Assembly: GCA_004299665.1 (NCBI GenBank)
Contig: SCQZ01000172.1
Location: forward strand, 1 to 7,733
Reading direction: 5' to 3'
DNA from: Jatrophihabitans sp.
GTDB taxonomy: Bacteria; Actinomycetota; Actinomycetes; Mycobacteriales; Jatrophihabitantaceae
Length of the DNA stretch: 7,733 bases
The notes beneath the pieces are model-generated. The model did no database searches. It had not been told where the DNA came from and worked only from the letters and a program-made list of their open reading frames with translations. Made by a program: the position numbers and the translations under genes. Positions 1 to 7,733 of the stretch are shown here, piece after piece. Numbering within the stretch: position 1 is the first letter of the stretch; each line of letters begins with the position of its first letter.

Positions 1-788
1 GTGAGCGTGATCCGCTGGGTGTGCAGCCGCGGCGCGTCGACGCCGTCGTGCTCGGCGTAGTCCTCCCACGTCCAGGTACCGGTCGGGATCTTCGCGAGGA
101 TCTCGGTCCGGAACGTGGTGGCCGTGTTGCGCAAGATGGCGTCGAAGCAGGACTCCACGGCATCGCGGCCGTAGCGGCCGAACAGGTCCGCGAGCCGGCG
201 CGCGCCCATCAGGCAGGCCGAGCACTCGGCGTCCAGGTCGGCGGCCAGCGAGTCGGGCATCCGGGAGTTGCGGGTCATGATCGTCAACGCCGCGCGGTTG
301 GGCACCCCCTGGTCCCACAGCCTGATGGGCGGGACCATCAGTCCCTCCTCGTACACGCTGGTGGCGTGGCTGGGCATCGAGCCGGGGACGGCACCGCCGA
401 TGTCGTCGTGGTGCCCGAAGGCCTGCACGAAGGCGACGACCCCGTCGTCGTGAAAGACCGGGACGGTGACGCACAGGTCCGGCAGGTGCCCGATGCCGCC
501 CTCGGAGCGGTAGACGTCGTTGTGGAAGAAGACGTCGCCGGGCCGCATCGTGTCCAGGGGGAAGTCGCGCGCCACGGGGTGGACCAGCGCGCTGTAGGAG
601 CGGCCGGTGAGCTTGCGCAGCAACCGGTCGTGGATGCCGGCCCGGAAGTCGTGCGCGTCGCGGATCATCGGCGAGCGGGAGGTCCGCCCGATCGCGGTCT
701 CGACCTCCATCTCGATCGAGGCCAGGCTGCCGGCGACGATCTCGAGCAGCACCGGGTCGACGTCCGTGATGCCGGTCAGGGTGCTCAC
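1..788 (-). CDS. hyuB: Hydantoinase B / oxoprolinase family subunit (HyuB), N-terminal part, cut by the left window edge
   Basis: This is the partner subunit of an ATP-dependent hydantoinase/oxoprolinase. In this superfamily the A subunit handles ATP, and the B subunit completes hydrolysis or carboxylation of a cyclic amide, imide or ketone. I read 262 codons without a stop before the edge; full members are about 500-600 residues, so less than half is present. Family marks are an ND-x-Y motif at residues 90-93, HLPD at 101-104, the His/Asp cluster GHHDD at 125-129 followed by GG, and PGSMP at 135-139. The start is GTG at 788: its GTGA overlaps the hyuA stop by 4 bases, and a strong GGAGG (796-800) lies 7 bases upstream. 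The segment at residues 47-71, with DFRAGIHDR and KLTGRSYSALVHP, departs from the usual DF-x-x-x-I-F-D pattern and suggests a distinct subfamily. The family is certain; the substrate is unknown. Confidence 0.93.
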   Translation of the reverse strand, partial: MSTLTGITDVDPVLLEIVAGSLASIEMEVETAIGRTSRSPMIRDAHDFRAGIHDRLLRKLTGRSYSALVHPVARDFPLDTMRPGDVFFHNDVYRSEGGIGHLPDLCVTVPVFHDDGVVAFVQAFGHHDDIGGAVPGSMPSHATSVYEEGLMVPPIRLWDQGVPNRAALTIMTRNSRMPDSLAADLDAECSACLMGARRLADLFGRYGRDAVESCFDAILRNTATTFRTEILAKIPTGTWTWEDYAEHDGVDAPRLHTQRITL

Positions 789-2857
789 CGCGAGACCTCC
801 ACGACCAGGTTGCCGAACCGGTCGGCACGGGCCGCGAAGCCCGGATGGATCGGAACCGTGGAGCCGTACTCCTCGATCACCGCGGGGCCGAGGATCACGT
901 CCCCGGGGGCGAGGTCGGCGCGGGCGAAGATGGCGGCGTCCGCGTACTCACCGGTGAAGCAGACGGCGCGGGTGCCGGTGCGGGCGCGCTCGACCGACCC
1001 GTCCCTCGCGGCCCGCTCGCGCAGGTGCGGCCGGGTGATCGGGCCGATGCCGGACACCCGCAGGTTGACCCACTCCACGTGCTGGGCCGGGTCGGCGCGG
1101 AAGTCGTAGCCGTACAGCGCGCGGTGCGCGTCGTGGAACGACGCCGCCACCTGCGCCGCCGTCGTCGCGGCGAACTCCCCGTCCGGGACCGGTACCCGCA
1201 CCTCGAAGGCCTGCCCGAAGTAGCGCAGGTCGGCGGTGCGGGCGAAGCGGTGCTGCTCGTCGGCGAATCCCTCGGTGCGCAGCGCCGCGGCGGCCTCGGC
1301 CTGCAGGTCGGCGAGGACCTTGGCCACCGCCTGCACGTCCAGTTCCTCATGCCTGCTGACGGCCGTGCGGACGTAGTCGTTCTTGACGTCGACGGTCAGC
1401 AGGCCGAAGGCGGAGACGTTCCCGGGGTCCGGCGGCACCAGCACCCGCGGCAGTCCCAGGATGTCGACCAGGCGGCACAGCAGCAACGAGCCGGAGCCGC
1501 CGAAGGTGGTGAGGGTGAAGTCACGCACGTCCAGACCGCGCTTGACGGTGATCTGCCGCAGCGCGTTCGCCTGGTTCCACGCGGAGATCTCCAGGATTCC
1601 CGTGGCGCAGGCCTGCACGGACAGTCCCAGCCGGGCGCCGAGGTCGGCCAGGCCGTCACGGGCGGCGGCGACGTCCAGCGGGACCTCGCCGCCGAGCAGG
1701 TGCGGCGGTATCCGGCCGAGCACGACGTGCGCGTCGGTGACGGTGACGTCCGTGCCGCCGCGCCCGTAGCACAGCGGGCCGGGGTCCGCCCCGGCCGAGC
1801 GCGGACCGACCTTGAGCGTCCCCTCCGGAGACACCCACGCGATCGACCCGCCGCCGGCACCGACCGTCACCACGTCGATCATCGGGATCTTGGACGGGTA
1901 CTCCCCCACCGAGCCCTCCGTGGTGAGGGTCGGTTCGCCGTGCAGCACCACCGACACGTCGGTCGAGGTGCCGCCCCCGTCGCAGGTGAGGACCTTGTCG
2001 AAGCCGGCGGTGCGCGCGATGAGCGCCGCCCCGAGCGCGCCCGCCGCCGGACCGCTGAGCACGGTCGTGATCGGCTGGTGCACGACCTCCTCGGCCGACA
2101 GCACGCCGCCGTTGGACTTCATCACGTAGAAGGGCACCGCCCGGCCCGCATGGCCCGTCACGCCCCCGAGGCGCTCGGCGATGGAGCGGACGTACTGCGA
2201 CACCGACGGCTTGACCGCCGCGTCGACGAGGGTGGTCATCGCCCGCTCGTACTCGCGGTACTCCCGCAGCACCTGGGACGAGATCGACACGACGGCCTCG
2301 GGGTGCTCGCGGGCGAGCACGTCGCGCATCCGCTCCTCGTGCGCGGGGTTGGCGTAGGCGTGCAGGAAGCAGACGCCCAGCGTGGTGATGCCGCGCCCGC
2401 GGAACCAGCGCGCCACCTCGACGGCGCGCGCCTCGTCGAAGGGGCGCAGTTCGGCGCCGGTGTGGTCGAGGCGGCCGCCGACGGTCTTGACGAGGTCGGC
2501 CGGGACGATACGCGGCGGCTTCACCCAGAAGTAGGAGTTGCCGTACCCGTCGGGCACCGACTGGCGGGCGATCTCCAGGAGGAACTCGTAGCCCTCGGTC
2601 GTGATGAACCCGAGGCGACCGACCTTGCCCTCCAGCAACCGGTTCGTCGCGACCGTCGTGCCGTGGCTGACGGCGCTCACGTCCGACCCGGGGCGGGCGG
2701 CGATGGCGAGGACCTTCGCGATCCCGGCCACGAAGCCGTCCGCGGGGTTGGCCGGCGTCGAGGGCGTCTTGGTGGTGGTGAGTTCGCCGGTCCGTTCGTC
2801 GAAGGCGACGACGTCGGTGAACGTCCCGCCGGTGTCGATGCCGATCCGGATTCCCAT
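785..2857 (-). CDS. hyuA: Hydantoinase A / oxoprolinase family ATP-dependent subunit (HyuA)
   Basis: This 690-residue protein has normal length for HyuA, the ASKHA-fold ATPase subunit. With HyuB it hydrolyses hydantoins, 5-oxoproline-like lactams or related rings, or in some branches carboxylates ketones. The N-terminal phosphate loop IDTGGTFTD is at residues 7-15, followed by SHGTTVATN (64-72), LSGPAAG (267-273), a second phosphate-binding motif DGGGTSTD (293-300), GAGGGSIAW (333-341) and GADPGP (356-361). A C-terminal domain follows from about residue 500. Two positions deviate from the family norm as I know it: DGGGTS where DMGGTS is usual, and FGGSGSLLLC (452-461) where FGGAGPLHA is usual. 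The ATG at 2857 is right because the phosphate loop begins at once after it, although no clear Shine-Dalgarno precedes it. It is translationally coupled to hyuB downstream (GTGA overlap at 785-788) and separated from the upstream toxin gene by 168 bases. It is probably cytosolic. Confidence 0.95.
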   Translation of the reverse strand: MGIRIGIDTGGTFTDVVAFDERTGELTTTKTPSTPANPADGFVAGIAKVLAIAARPGSDVSAVSHGTTVATNRLLEGKVGRLGFITTEGYEFLLEIARQSVPDGYGNSYFWVKPPRIVPADLVKTVGGRLDHTGAELRPFDEARAVEVARWFRGRGITTLGVCFLHAYANPAHEERMRDVLAREHPEAVVSISSQVLREYREYERAMTTLVDAAVKPSVSQYVRSIAERLGGVTGHAGRAVPFYVMKSNGGVLSAEEVVHQPITTVLSGPAAGALGAALIARTAGFDKVLTCDGGGTSTDVSVVLHGEPTLTTEGSVGEYPSKIPMIDVVTVGAGGGSIAWVSPEGTLKVGPRSAGADPGPLCYGRGGTDVTVTDAHVVLGRIPPHLLGGEVPLDVAAARDGLADLGARLGLSVQACATGILEISAWNQANALRQITVKRGLDVRDFTLTTFGGSGSLLLCRLVDILGLPRVLVPPDPGNVSAFGLLTVDVKNDYVRTAVSRHEELDVQAVAKVLADLQAEAAAALRTEGFADEQHRFARTADLRYFGQAFEVRVPVPDGEFAATTAAQVAASFHDAHRALYGYDFRADPAQHVEWVNLRVSGIGPITRPHLRERAARDGSVERARTGTRAVCFTGEYADAAIFARADLAPGDVILGPAVIEEYGSTVPIHPGFAARADRFGNLVVEVSR

Positions 2858-3025
2858 GTCAGGCAGTCAACTGGCAGATCGCGCCCATCTCGTCGGCGAC
2901 TCCTGACAAAAGGAGCGAGGGCTTGTCGGCGGGTACCCGACAACCGACGCCGGACACGCAATCACGGCGACATGAGGTTCTGCACCGCAGCCGTTGCGCC
3001 ATCCCGGTAGCCTCCGGCGTCGACC
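2858..3025 (-). promoter_or_regulatory. 168-base gap upstream of hyuA with inverted repeats; possible hyuAB control region
   Basis: This is the largest non-coding stretch in the window, between the toxin stop and the hyuA start. It holds a 21-base dyad TTGTCGG-N7-CCGACAA at 2923-2943, overlapping a smaller dyad CGGGTACCCG at 2930-2939. A short dyad CTCCT-N6-AGGAG lies at 2900-2915, and its loop contains another GACAA. A widely spaced 10-base inverted repeat pairs CGACGCCGGA (2945-2954) with TCCGGCGTCG (3013-3022). The TTGTCGG dyad is a reasonable candidate site for a dimeric repressor, but no regulator gene is in view. I could not find a convincing -10/-35 pair on the minus strand, so a promoter is inferred from the gap and the dyad only. 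There is no U-rich terminator either. Confidence 0.35.
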
Positions 3026-3409
3026 TCAGCAGGCGACGACCACCACCGAGCGGCCGGACGCGGCGACGAGGGGCGCGATGTCACCCGGATCCCCGGTCAG
3101 GATGCGGTCGCCGGTGACGGACACCGCGACGACGCCGGCGTCGACCACGTCGCCCCTGCCTGCCTGTCCGAGCAACTCGCCCGTCCGCCTGCCGAACTGG
3201 TCGTCGACGGGCCTGACATCGACCGCCCTGAGCAACCGTGCCAGGTTGGCCTGGCGGCCCGCCGGGTCGCGCCACACCTGCGCGATCACCGCACCGGTGC
3301 TGCGCAGTTCCAACCCCGCGCGCTGCGCCGCTCGCAGCCGGGCCACGACCGCCCGTTCGTCCCGGTCCACCGCGACGAACGCCCCGGCGTCCAGGACCAG
3401 CGCACTCAC
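3026..3409 (-). CDS. PIN-domain toxin of a VapBC-like toxin-antitoxin pair
   Basis: This 127-residue protein has the size and layout of a VapC-type PIN domain, a Mg-dependent ribonuclease fold that usually cleaves tRNA, rRNA or mRNA when its antitoxin is lost. The first acidic residue is D7 in the N-terminal strand ALVLDAGAF. The family element AQVWRD is at 43-48, the third-strand acidic pair in GDVVDAG (86-92, D87 and D90) and the last in ILTGDPGDI (103-111, D107). The second canonical acidic position appears to be filled by Q44. From memory, AQVWR is common in actinobacterial PIN proteins, so this need not mean inactivation. The start is GTG at 3409, overlapping the antitoxin stop by 4 bases (GTGA). 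A longer upstream reading would merely run through the antitoxin gene in another frame. It acts in the cytosol. The RNA target cannot be predicted. Confidence 0.85.
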   Translation of the reverse strand: MSALVLDAGAFVAVDRDERAVVARLRAAQRAGLELRSTGAVIAQVWRDPAGRQANLARLLRAVDVRPVDDQFGRRTGELLGQAGRGDVVDAGVVAVSVTGDRILTGDPGDIAPLVAASGRSVVVVAC

Positions 3410-3657
3410 GCGGCCGGCCCGACGGCGAGGGGCGACACAGCGAGTTCTGCCGCGGCCGCCGCGAGTTCCTCGGCCGTGAACCCGCCGTGCTCGGCCTCCC
3501 AGCCGTCGAGGAACTCGGCCAGCGCCTCGTTGCGCAGCTTCGCCGCCGCCGCCTCGGCCAGCCACCGGGACACGCCCGACCCGTGCCGGGCGGCCGCGGC
3601 CCGGACCGCGTCGCCGAGATCGGGGGCGAACGAGACGCTGAGCTTGTCGACCTTCAC
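3406..3657 (-). CDS. Putative ribbon-helix-helix antitoxin (VapB-like) partner of the PIN toxin
   Basis: This 83-residue protein immediately precedes and overlaps the PIN toxin gene, the standard VapBC order. The N-terminus (residues 2-12, KVDKLSVSFAP) reads as a basic DNA-contacting beta strand. It is followed by two helices with the SRWLAEAAAAKLRNE stretch (30-44), as in CopG/Arc-type antitoxins. The C-terminal half (about 45-75) is acidic and alanine-rich and would wrap the toxin. The start is GTG at 3657; only six bases separate it from a TAGGAT hexamer, which suggests a leaderless transcript. The gene lies 47 bases after the coxG stop. Such antitoxins usually repress their own promoter, and repeat sequences in the gap fit that. 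The fold call rests on pattern and context, since small antitoxins diverge quickly. Confidence 0.8.
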   Translation of the reverse strand: MKVDKLSVSFAPDLGDAVRAAAARHGSGVSRWLAEAAAAKLRNEALAEFLDGWEAEHGGFTAEELAAAAAELAVSPLAVGPAA

Positions 3658-3704
3658 CGCGTCATCCTACCAGGGTCGGACCTACCGTAGTAGGAAACCG
3701 GTGG
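3658..3704 (-). promoter_or_regulatory. Putative leaderless promoter and operator of the toxin-antitoxin genes
   Basis: Read on the minus strand, TAGGAT (3664-3669) sits 6 bases before the antitoxin GTG, the right distance for a -10 box driving a transcript that starts at or near the start codon. No good -35 is visible. The spacer carries a dyad CCTAC-N4-GTAGG (3681-3694). A further plus-strand copy of CCTACC (3666-3671) overlaps the -10 box and repeats CCTACC at 3681-3686, a 15-base offset. Dyad plus direct repeat over a promoter is what an autoregulating ribbon-helix-helix antitoxin would bind. This is inference from pattern, not a known site. Confidence 0.45.
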
Positions 3705-4337
3705 TCAGTGGCGGCGGCCGACGACCGCCCCGACGACGACGCCGGCCAGGGCCAGCGCCGCGCCGACGAGCAGCCCGCGCAGGAAGTCGTCGGGCCCGCC
3801 CGCCCGGCGGGCGGCGGCGGGCGCGACGAACACCCCGGGCGTCGCAGCCTCGGTGATCCCGCCGGGAACACCCGCCGGTGCCACCGCCGCGGGTGCCCTG
3901 CCGGTGAGCACGTCGTCGACCGCGCCGAAGAACTCCCCGGCGGTCTTCTTCGCGACCGCGGTGAGCATCCGCTGCCCGACGCCGGCCACCACCCCGCCGA
4001 CGACGGCGTCCGCGTCGTAGGTGAGCCGGGTCGACCCGTCACCGACGTCCGCCAGCGCGACCTTGACCTCGGTGCTGACGGTGCCCGGCCCGCCCGCCCC
4101 CGAGGCCGTCATCAGGAACGAGCTGGGCGCGACCTGGTCCGACAGGCGCACCTCGCCGCTGTAGGTGCCCTTGATCGACGCGACGCCGGCGGTGACGGTC
4201 ATCCGGTACGCGTCCGGGCCGGTCGTCTCCAGCTTCTCGCAGCCGGGGATGGTGCGCACCAGCACCGCCGGGTCGTTGAGCGCGGCCCACACCCGCTCGA
4301 CCGGCGCGTTCAGCACCGCCTCGCCACTGACCTTCAT
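3705..4337 (-). CDS. coxG: CoxG-like SRPBCC-domain protein with C-terminal membrane anchor
   Basis: This 210-residue protein has a START/SRPBCC lipid-binding fold at about residues 1-145, opening with MKVSGEAVLNAPVERVW and IPGCEKLE (44-51), both typical of CoxG. An Ala/Pro-rich linker (about 148-180) follows, then a hydrophobic helix at about 187-206 (LLVGAALALAGVVVGAVVG) ending in RRH, a tail anchor. CoxG proteins accompany CO dehydrogenase-type molybdenum hydroxylases. For mycobacterial CO dehydrogenase, CoxG has been reported to place the enzyme at the membrane and supply quinone. The same job for this non-CO enzyme is inference. The ATG at 4337 overlaps the catalytic-subunit stop (ATGA), and GAGGGAG (4345-4351) lies 7 bases upstream, so the start is firm. 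The same frame stays open for a further 336 codons upstream, but that part is a GC-driven shadow of the catalytic-subunit gene. Confidence 0.92.
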   Translation of the reverse strand: MKVSGEAVLNAPVERVWAALNDPAVLVRTIPGCEKLETTGPDAYRMTVTAGVASIKGTYSGEVRLSDQVAPSSFLMTASGAGGPGTVSTEVKVALADVGDGSTRLTYDADAVVGGVVAGVGQRMLTAVAKKTAGEFFGAVDDVLTGRAPAAVAPAGVPGGITEAATPGVFVAPAAARRAGGPDDFLRGLLVGAALALAGVVVGAVVGRRH

Positions 4338-6714
4338 CGTCGTTCTCCCTCGTGCAGGCGGCGCAGCTCGAACAGCTCGCTCGGTGAGATGGGCATGGAC
4401 GTGATCGGGAATCCCTCGGCGTCCTCGATCGCGGAGGCGAACACCGCGGCGCTCGGGATCACCCCGGCCTCGCCGGCCCCCTTGATGCCGAGGGGGTTGA
4501 GCGGCGAGGGCGTCTCGAGGTGATCGATCTCGATGGTGCGGGGCACCTCGGTCACGTAGGGCATGAGGAAGTCCATGAACGACGCGTTCTGCAACTGCCC
4601 GGCCTCGTCGTAGGCCATCCGCTCGTACAGCGCCCCGCCGACACCCTGCGCGACCCCACCGTGGATCTGCCCCTCCACGATCCGCGGGTTGATCAGCTTG
4701 CCGCAGTCGTGCACGACGCAGTACCGCAGGATCGTGATCTCGGCCGTGTCCGGGTCGGTCTCCACGATCACCGCGTGCATGCCGTTGGCGAAGGTCGACT
4801 GCGGCGGCGAGTAGTAGTCGCGCCCCTCGACGCCGGGTTCGTCGTCCTCGTCCACGGGCGGCTTGCTGATGTCGCCGACGACGAACTGGGTGGCCGCCTG
4901 CGCCGAGGCGTCGAAGGCGTAGCGCAGCGGGTTGGACAGCACGGCCACCGTGCCGAGCGCGATCTGCGCGCCGGGCGAGCCCTGCACCCGCACCACGCCG
5001 TCGACGATCTCCAGGTCGTCGGGGTTCGCCTCCAGGGCGTCCGCGGCGACGCGCAGCGCCTTCGCCCGCGCCGCCCTGGCGGCCAGTGCGATCGCGGACC
5101 CGCTCATCACGGCGGCCCGCGAGGCGAAGGTGCCGACGGCGTAGCCGAACCGGCGGGTGTCCCCGGTGACGACCTCGACGTCCCCGATCGGCACGCCCAA
5201 CTCGTCGGCGACGATCTGCGCGAACGCCGTCTGGTGGCCCTGGCCCTGGGTGGTCAGGCCGGTGGCGACCTTCACCTTGCCGCTCGTCTCGACCACGACG
5301 TGCGGCCCCTCGTACGGCCCGACGCCGGTGCCCTCGACGTAGCACGCCAGGCCGATCCCGACCCGGCGCCCCTCGGCCCGCGCGGCGTCGCGATACGCCT
5401 CGAACCCGTCCCAGCCGACCAGCTCCTTGAGCTTGGCCAGGGACGCCGGGAAGTCGCCGGAGTCGTAGGTGAGCGGGCGGCCGTCCTGGAAGATCATCCC
5501 CTGCTCGTAGGGCATCTCCTCGGGGAGGATGAAGTTGCGCTCGCGCACGACGGTGCGGTCCAGGCCGAGTTCACGGGCGATCGCGTCCATCACGCGCTCC
5601 ATCACGAACACCCCCTGCGGCCGGCCGGCCCCGCGGTACGGCGTCACGATCAGGGTGTTGGTGTAGAGCGAGTCGAACTCGACGCGGTACGCCCCCGGCT
5701 TGTACGGGCCGAGCAGCTGGGTCGAGGTGATGATCGGGACGATGAGGCCGTAGGGGATGTATGCGCCGTGGTCGTGCCAGAACCGCACGTCGAGCCCGAG
5801 CAGGCGGCCGTCGTCGTCGAAGCCGAACCGGACGTGGTGCTGCTGCGCGCGCTCGTGCGCGGCGGCGACGAAGTGCTCGCGGCGGTCCTCGACGAACTTG
5901 ACCGGCTGCCCGAGCAGCCGGGCGGCCCACGGCACCAGCACCTCCTCCGGCCACGGGTGCACGATCTTCACCCCGAAGCCGCCGCCGACGTCCGGGGTGA
6001 TCACGTCCACGTCCACGAGGGCGAGGCCGAGCTTGGCCGCGACGGCGGCGCGCACCCCCGTGGAGGTCTGCGTGGAGCTCCACATCCGCAGCCGGCGCGA
6101 CTCCGGGTCCCAGCGCGCGAGCACGCCGCGGCCCTCCAACGGGGTGGAGGCGGACCGCTCGACCGCCAGGTCCAGCTCCAGCACGTGCGGGGCCCGCCCC
6201 AGGGCCGCGTCCACGTCGCCGACGGACTGGACCAGGTTCGCGGCCCGGTTGCCGGGCACGTCGTCGTGGACGAGATGGCGGGCGGCGCGGGCGGCGTCGA
6301 TGCCGACGACCGGCGGTAGCGGGCGGTACGTCACGACGATGCGTCCCGCGGCGTCCTCGGCCAGGTAGCGGTCCCGGGCCACCACCATCACGACCGGCTC
6401 GCCGACGTGCCGGACCACGTCGCGGGCCAGCGCGTACTGGGTGCGCCCGTGGGTGAGCGCCGGGTGCGGGATGAGCAGCGGCAGCGGCTCGGCCAGCCGG
6501 TCGGGCAGGTCCTCGTAGGTGTAGATCGCGACCAGGCCGTCGACATCCAGCGCGTCGGTGACGTCGATGTCCTCGATCTCGGCGTGCGCGTGCGGGCTGC
6601 GCACGAACGCGCACGCGAGCGCGTCGTTGCCCAGGTCGTCCAGGTAGGCGCCCTGGCCGCGCAGCAGCCGGGCGTCCTCGAGGCGCTTGATCGGCTCCCC
6701 GAACAGCTTGGTGG

Positions 6715-6718
<4 letters not shown>
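4334..6718 (-). CDS. Molybdopterin-binding catalytic subunit of a form II CoxL-like / xanthine dehydrogenase family hydroxylase
   Basis: This 794-residue protein is the large subunit that binds the molybdopterin cytosine dinucleotide cofactor and hydroxylates the substrate with water as oxygen donor. It opens with GEPIKRLEDARLLRGQGAY (7-25). GGGFGVK is at 245-251, the active-site loop PYRGAGR at 360-366, GQGHQT at 492-497 and KGAGEAG at 746-752. E750 in the last motif matches the conserved catalytic glutamate of the superfamily. PYRGAGR is a variant of the form II AYRGAGR signature; the Cys-bearing AYXCSFR loop of true CO dehydrogenase is absent. The substrate is therefore likely an N-heterocycle, aldehyde or similar compound, not CO. 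Length is normal. The start is GTG at 6718, overlapping the small-subunit stop (GTGA, 6715-6718); only a G-rich tract, not a clear Shine-Dalgarno, precedes it, so translation may depend on coupling. It should form an LMS heterotrimer or its dimer with the upstream subunits. Confidence 0.95.
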
Positions 6719-7412
<694 letters not shown>

Positions 7413-7416
<4 letters not shown>

Positions 7417-7733
7417 GCGGCACTCCCGTTCCGGGCGCGGTCGTACGCACCGCGCAGGGCCCGGGCGGTGAGCACCCCGGCCAGGTGGCGGCGGTAGTCG
7501 GCCGTGGCGTGGATGTCGGCCTCCGGCTCCACCTGCGCGCTCGCGGCCCGCGCCGCGGCCGCGAAGTCCGGCGCCGCGCCGCACTCCTCGGTCAGGTCCA
7601 GGACCAGCGGCGTCGGGGCGACGCTCAGGTACGACGTCCGGGCGCTGGTCACCGCCCCCGCGTCGTCGGTCTGCACGTGTGCGGCGACGCCGCACACCGC
7701 GTAGTCACCGTGGCGCCGGGCGACCTCCACGAA
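7413..7733 (-). CDS. FAD-binding medium subunit (CoxM-like) of the molybdenum hydroxylase, C-terminal end only, cut by the right window edge
   Basis: The last 106 residues of the flavoprotein subunit are present; a complete member is about 280-300 residues. The opening FVEVARRHGDYAVCGVAA is the classic start of the C-terminal domain of CO dehydrogenase/xanthine dehydrogenase flavoproteins. The end also fits, with ADIHATADYRRHLAGVLTARAL, in which the Y-R-x-x-L-A-x-V-L-x-x-R-A pattern is typical. The domain helps close the FAD site, and the subunit hands electrons to the acceptor. Its TGA stop overlaps the small-subunit GTG by 4 bases, giving the gene order M, S, L, G. The FAD-binding motifs lie outside the window. 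Confidence 0.93.

Noticed and set aside
845..3010. A 721-codon open frame on the plus strand opposite hyuA, and other long plus-strand frames (21-1109, 4520-6319)
   Set aside because: They lie antisense to genes with clear motifs, have the Arg/Gly/Ala/His-rich composition of GC-driven shadow frames and show no recognisable domain.
2945..3022. 10-base inverted repeat as ends of a small mobile element
   Set aside because: The arms are short and 58 bases apart, with no target duplication seen; at this GC content such pairs occur by chance.
2858..3025. A small gene, tRNA or classical sigma-70 promoter in the hyuA upstream gap
   Set aside because: No codon-biased frame with a ribosome-binding site, no cloverleaf-like arms, and no acceptable -35/-10 pair with 16-18 base spacing could be found.
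4338..5345. Upstream extension of the coxG reading frame giving a 546-residue protein
   Set aside because: The extension is Arg/Gly-rich, overlaps the catalytic-subunit gene completely, and the ATG at 4337 has a good ribosome-binding site and matches the family N-terminus.

Overview
The window is very GC-rich DNA with dense, codon-biased genes, all on the minus strand, many starting with GTG and several overlapping by exactly 4 bases. This is the style of a high-GC actinobacterium; a Pseudonocardia/Amycolatopsis-type host is a guess from protein flavour only. It is a catabolic gene cluster, cut at both window edges. Read in the direction of transcription (right to left), there are three blocks.

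Block 1 (7733 to 3705) is a molybdenum hydroxylase operon of the xanthine dehydrogenase / CO dehydrogenase superfamily. It holds the C-terminal end of the FAD subunit (CoxM-like), the two-[2Fe-2S] subunit (CoxS-like), the molybdopterin catalytic subunit (CoxL-like) and a membrane-anchored SRPBCC protein (CoxG). All three junctions are 4-base stop/start overlaps. The catalytic subunit carries PYRGAGR, the form II signature, and lacks the Cys-containing form I loop of true CO dehydrogenase, so its substrate is probably not CO. Block 2 (3657 to 3026) is a two-gene VapBC-like toxin-antitoxin module: a putative ribbon-helix-helix antitoxin and a PIN-domain toxin. It has what looks like its own leaderless promoter with a repeat operator. 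Block 3 (2857 to the left edge) is an ATP-dependent hydantoinase/oxoprolinase pair, HyuA and the N-terminal 262 residues of HyuB, preceded by a 168-base gap with inverted repeats.

A plausible joint role, by inference, is oxidative attack on an N-heterocycle or similar ring by the molybdenum enzyme, followed by ATP-driven opening of the resulting lactam or imide by HyuAB. CoxG would hold the oxidase at the membrane and link it to the quinone pool. The substrate cannot be read from the sequence.

The most unusual DNA lies in the small iron-sulfur subunit gene. It contains an in-frame tandem repeat of a 60-bp hairpin-bearing unit (7033-7173) exactly in the linker between its two [2Fe-2S] domains. 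It also contains a perfect 54-bp palindrome (6752-6805) translated into a C-terminal tail, 33 bases before the catalytic-subunit start. Together these make the protein 233 residues instead of the usual roughly 155-170. No RNA genes, CRISPR arrays, insertion sequences or replication origins were seen.
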